A DNA stretch of 64,000 bases from Viscum album. Lineage: Eukaryota; Streptophyta; Magnoliopsida; Santalales; Viscaceae. Where the stretch lies: positions 1,868,444,988 through 1,868,508,987 of the forward strand of contig OY728128.1 of assembly GCA_963277665.1 (NCBI GenBank), in the 5' to 3' direction. A program made the position numbers and the translations under genes. Of the stretch, positions 62,102 through 64,000 are shown piece after piece (position 1 is the first letter of the stretch; each line of letters begins with the position of its first letter). The notes under the pieces are model-generated. The model was not told the origin of the DNA and searched no databases. It was given only the letters and a program-made list of their open reading frames with translations.

Positions 62102-62919
62102 ACTATTGAATCCCGCCTTTTTAATACATAACTTTTCATTACATTTTACATACAGATGATCTTTAATGTCTAGTCTCTTGGAAATCAGGAACATAAAACA
62201 TTCTTCTAAAAACATGAAAGGATTATTCATTGTTCATCATAAGTTTATTATAGTGTCTCATAACTTGAGAGCATACATCAAAGTAAATGGTGAGTAGAAG
62301 GCCCAGTAAGAGAAACAAGAGAAACATTTTACATGTGAACTTGAGATGCATCAATAAATTCATGATAAATAACTTTAAGGCATGAGAAAGAGATCATGAG
62401 GCATATCATAATAAAAAAATGTGTTTCATAAAGTGAAGATGTGGCTACAAAATTTAACATAGACAATCATTTATGTATCACCAAGGTCTATCCCCAAGGT
62501 GTCATCAAAAAATTACCAAGGTTATTCTCTAAGGTATCGTTAAAGTGGTCATCTCTAGAGATTAAGTATTTACCCAATGCATTAGTGTGATATCAGGGTG
62601 CACCCTTAATTTTTCTTTATTATCATGTGAGAAACATATATCATCAACAATCATTTCATAAATAACCTATATTGCATAAAAGAAATGGGTTTCATTTCAT
62701 AGTCATAACATTTTAAAAACTTCTTTAAAGATGTGATCTTTGTGTCACTTTAAACCCACGGAAAAGGAAAGCAGGTATCATGTATGTAAATCCAAGAATT
62801 TAAAATAGAAAATTTTGATATATATGTGAATACCCCTATAGAATAAAGTGTTTTGAGTATTCACTTAATAAAATAAAATAATTTGAGAAAAATATTGAGA
62901 CATTTTGAGATGAAAATTT

Positions 62920-63510
62920 TGCAGCATAACGGCTATGTTACATGGTTTTATAAAATATTTAAAAGAGAGGGTACATGGGTCACACACTCATAAATGATCC
63001 ATAAAACAGTATAGGGAAATAATATAAAGGATATAAGAACATGGTAATGAAATTTGAAATACATACCATATGAAATGAAAAACTTGGAAGGAAAAAATAA
63101 TATTTCTCTTATGAAAATTCGGCAGCCTAACAGCGTCACTTAATACTTCAAAAAAATGAATTGATGAGATAAAATAGGTTCTCTCATAATATGATCATAA
63201 AAGATGAGTATTGTGTATATAGAGATCATACCCCAACATAATAAAAAGGAACTTGAAAGACATGACATGAAAATAGAACTTGAAAATGAGAGGGTGAAAG
63301 AATCCCTTACAAAAATTCGACAGCCTAACAGCGCCACTTAAACATTCTTAAAATGAATTGATGAGAGAAATTGAGTTTCTATAATCATATGAAAATAAAA
63401 ATTATAGTAAGGTGAATATAAAAGAACATTCTCCAACATATGAACATAGAGCATAAAACAAATGACATAAAAGAGAGTACTTGAAATGAAGGAGAGAGGT
63501 AGGATCCCTT
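62920..63510. repeat. Tandem repeat, three units of about 200 bp (R10 5' LTR)
   Basis: GCATAACGGC/GCCTAACAGC words at 62924, 63125 and 63323 (spacing 201 and 198). Two abutting sense-strand frames (62948-63139 and 63140-63337) both begin M-x-LLGCRIF, which shows the period. Each unit includes TTTTTGTAAGGGATT or a variant. Confidence 0.8.
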
Positions 63511-63751
63511 ACCGTAAACCGTAACTCTCAAAACTCAATGGTAGGGACCTTGAGGACTTGGGGGTGCATTGGGAGGACTCCATGGGATGTAATAATACTA
63601 GAGAATTGTTGGGGGAGAGTTGGGAGTGAGAAATAAAGGAGGAAAGGGTGGGTAATTATAGGTAAAGTGAGGTGATACTTTAATAATTTCAAGGGACACC
63701 TCACTAGTGGTTTTGGAAAAACCATGGGCTTGCCCATGGTATTTCCCATGG
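63505..63751 (-). promoter_or_regulatory. R10 5' LTR promoter region
   Basis: From right to left on the sense strand: CCATGG palindrome (63722-63751), TATAATTA (63653-63660), a leader of about 140 nt, then TTTACGGTAAGGGATCC with GT at 63511-63512. R6 has the same donor context (CTCAAGGTAAGGGATCC at 36691-36707). Confidence 0.55.
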
Positions 63752-64000
63752 TGTTCGACCACATGGGACCCCTAAAACAATAATTCATCCCCTTTAGTCG
63801 ACCAACCTTCAACAAATCTCATGAAATCATCATGATGCAGTCATGATGTCTTGAAACATACCGAAACCCTAATCTGTATTTTTACTATTCACTGAAAAAA
63901 TAACTGTTTTAGAAAAATCCCCAAAATTCACCCTAACCCTTTTTCGGCGTGTAGAATCCAAAAATAAAATCTAGTTTTCGAAAACAATTTTCTAAATATT

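Larger units (their letters stand above)
62103..64000 (-). mobile_element. R10 5' LTR, distal 1.9 kb (runs off the window)
   Basis: Pairs with 57019 to about 58990. Contains the hairpin (62289-62307), the 200-bp array, the donor-like site (GT at 63511-63512), the TATA box (TATAATTA, 63653-63660), the CCATGG palindrome and the start of the U3 block (AAATTCACCCTAACCC near 63925). The LTR start and target duplication lie beyond 64000. Confidence 0.85.

Noticed and set aside
57852..63337. Three sense-strand frames of 63-69 codons starting M-x-L-x-CRIF, as a possible small protein family
   Set aside because: They arise from the 200-bp tandem units. The similarity fades after the first dozen residues and their bounds follow the repeat period.

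Overview
This window looks like intergenic heterochromatin from a large, repeat-rich plant genome (probably a flowering plant; the species cannot be named from this sequence). I found no host gene, rRNA or convincing tRNA. Nearly everything recognisable is LTR retrotransposon sequence, mostly Ty3/gypsy of the chromodomain-bearing type (Tekay/Del-like chromovirus). It has very long LTRs (about 3.0-3.1 kb in one group, 4.2-4.5 kb in another), a primer site matching plant initiator-Met tRNA, gag-pol in one frame and a chromodomain at the end of pol. The reading frames are full of stops and frameshifts and the DNA is strongly AT-biased, as expected of old methylated copies. I number the elements R1 to R10 from left to right.

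Layout. 1-4841: R1, part of a GC-rich and therefore probably younger long LTR on the minus strand, carrying several tandem arrays. It appears to cut the 3' LTR of R2. 4842-14649: R2, a nearly complete minus-strand gypsy element (3' LTR, polypurine tract, chromodomain, integrase, RNase H, RT, protease, gag, leader, primer site, 5' LTR). 14650-15000: end of a copia-like LTR. 15000-24804: R3, a minus-strand element with 4.5-kb LTRs and an internal region with no recognisable pol. 24805-29340: unclassified G+T-rich sequence. 29350-32378: R4, a gypsy 3' LTR plus a pol tail (minus). 32379-33180: start of another LTR and a short-period repeat. About 33180-36057: R5, 5' part of a Ty1/copia (SIRE-like) element, plus strand. 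36058-38177: R6, truncated gypsy LTR (minus), lying in R7 (38178-38725), which is a second copy of the R4 type. 39039-57018: R8, a plus-strand gypsy element with a 4.2-kb 5' LTR. R8 is split inside its reverse transcriptase by the complete plus-strand element R9 (45441-55499) and cut in its integrase region by R10. 57019-64000: R10, a minus-strand element with a large internal deletion; its 5' LTR runs off the right edge.

The copies can be compared with one another. Although they belong to at least two LTR families, most share the same LTR plan: TGTAA start, a TATA box, a GTAAG/GTAAA donor-like site about 150-200 nt further on, an internal tandem array, and a small hairpin followed by CACCC about 200-300 bp before the LTR end, then the Met-tRNA primer site and a conserved leader. 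Points most worth a second look are this shared hairpin and donor-like site, a GC-normal coiled-coil reading frame embedded in an R10 LTR, the repeated R4/R7 composite junction, and the RT-to-integrase deletion in R9.
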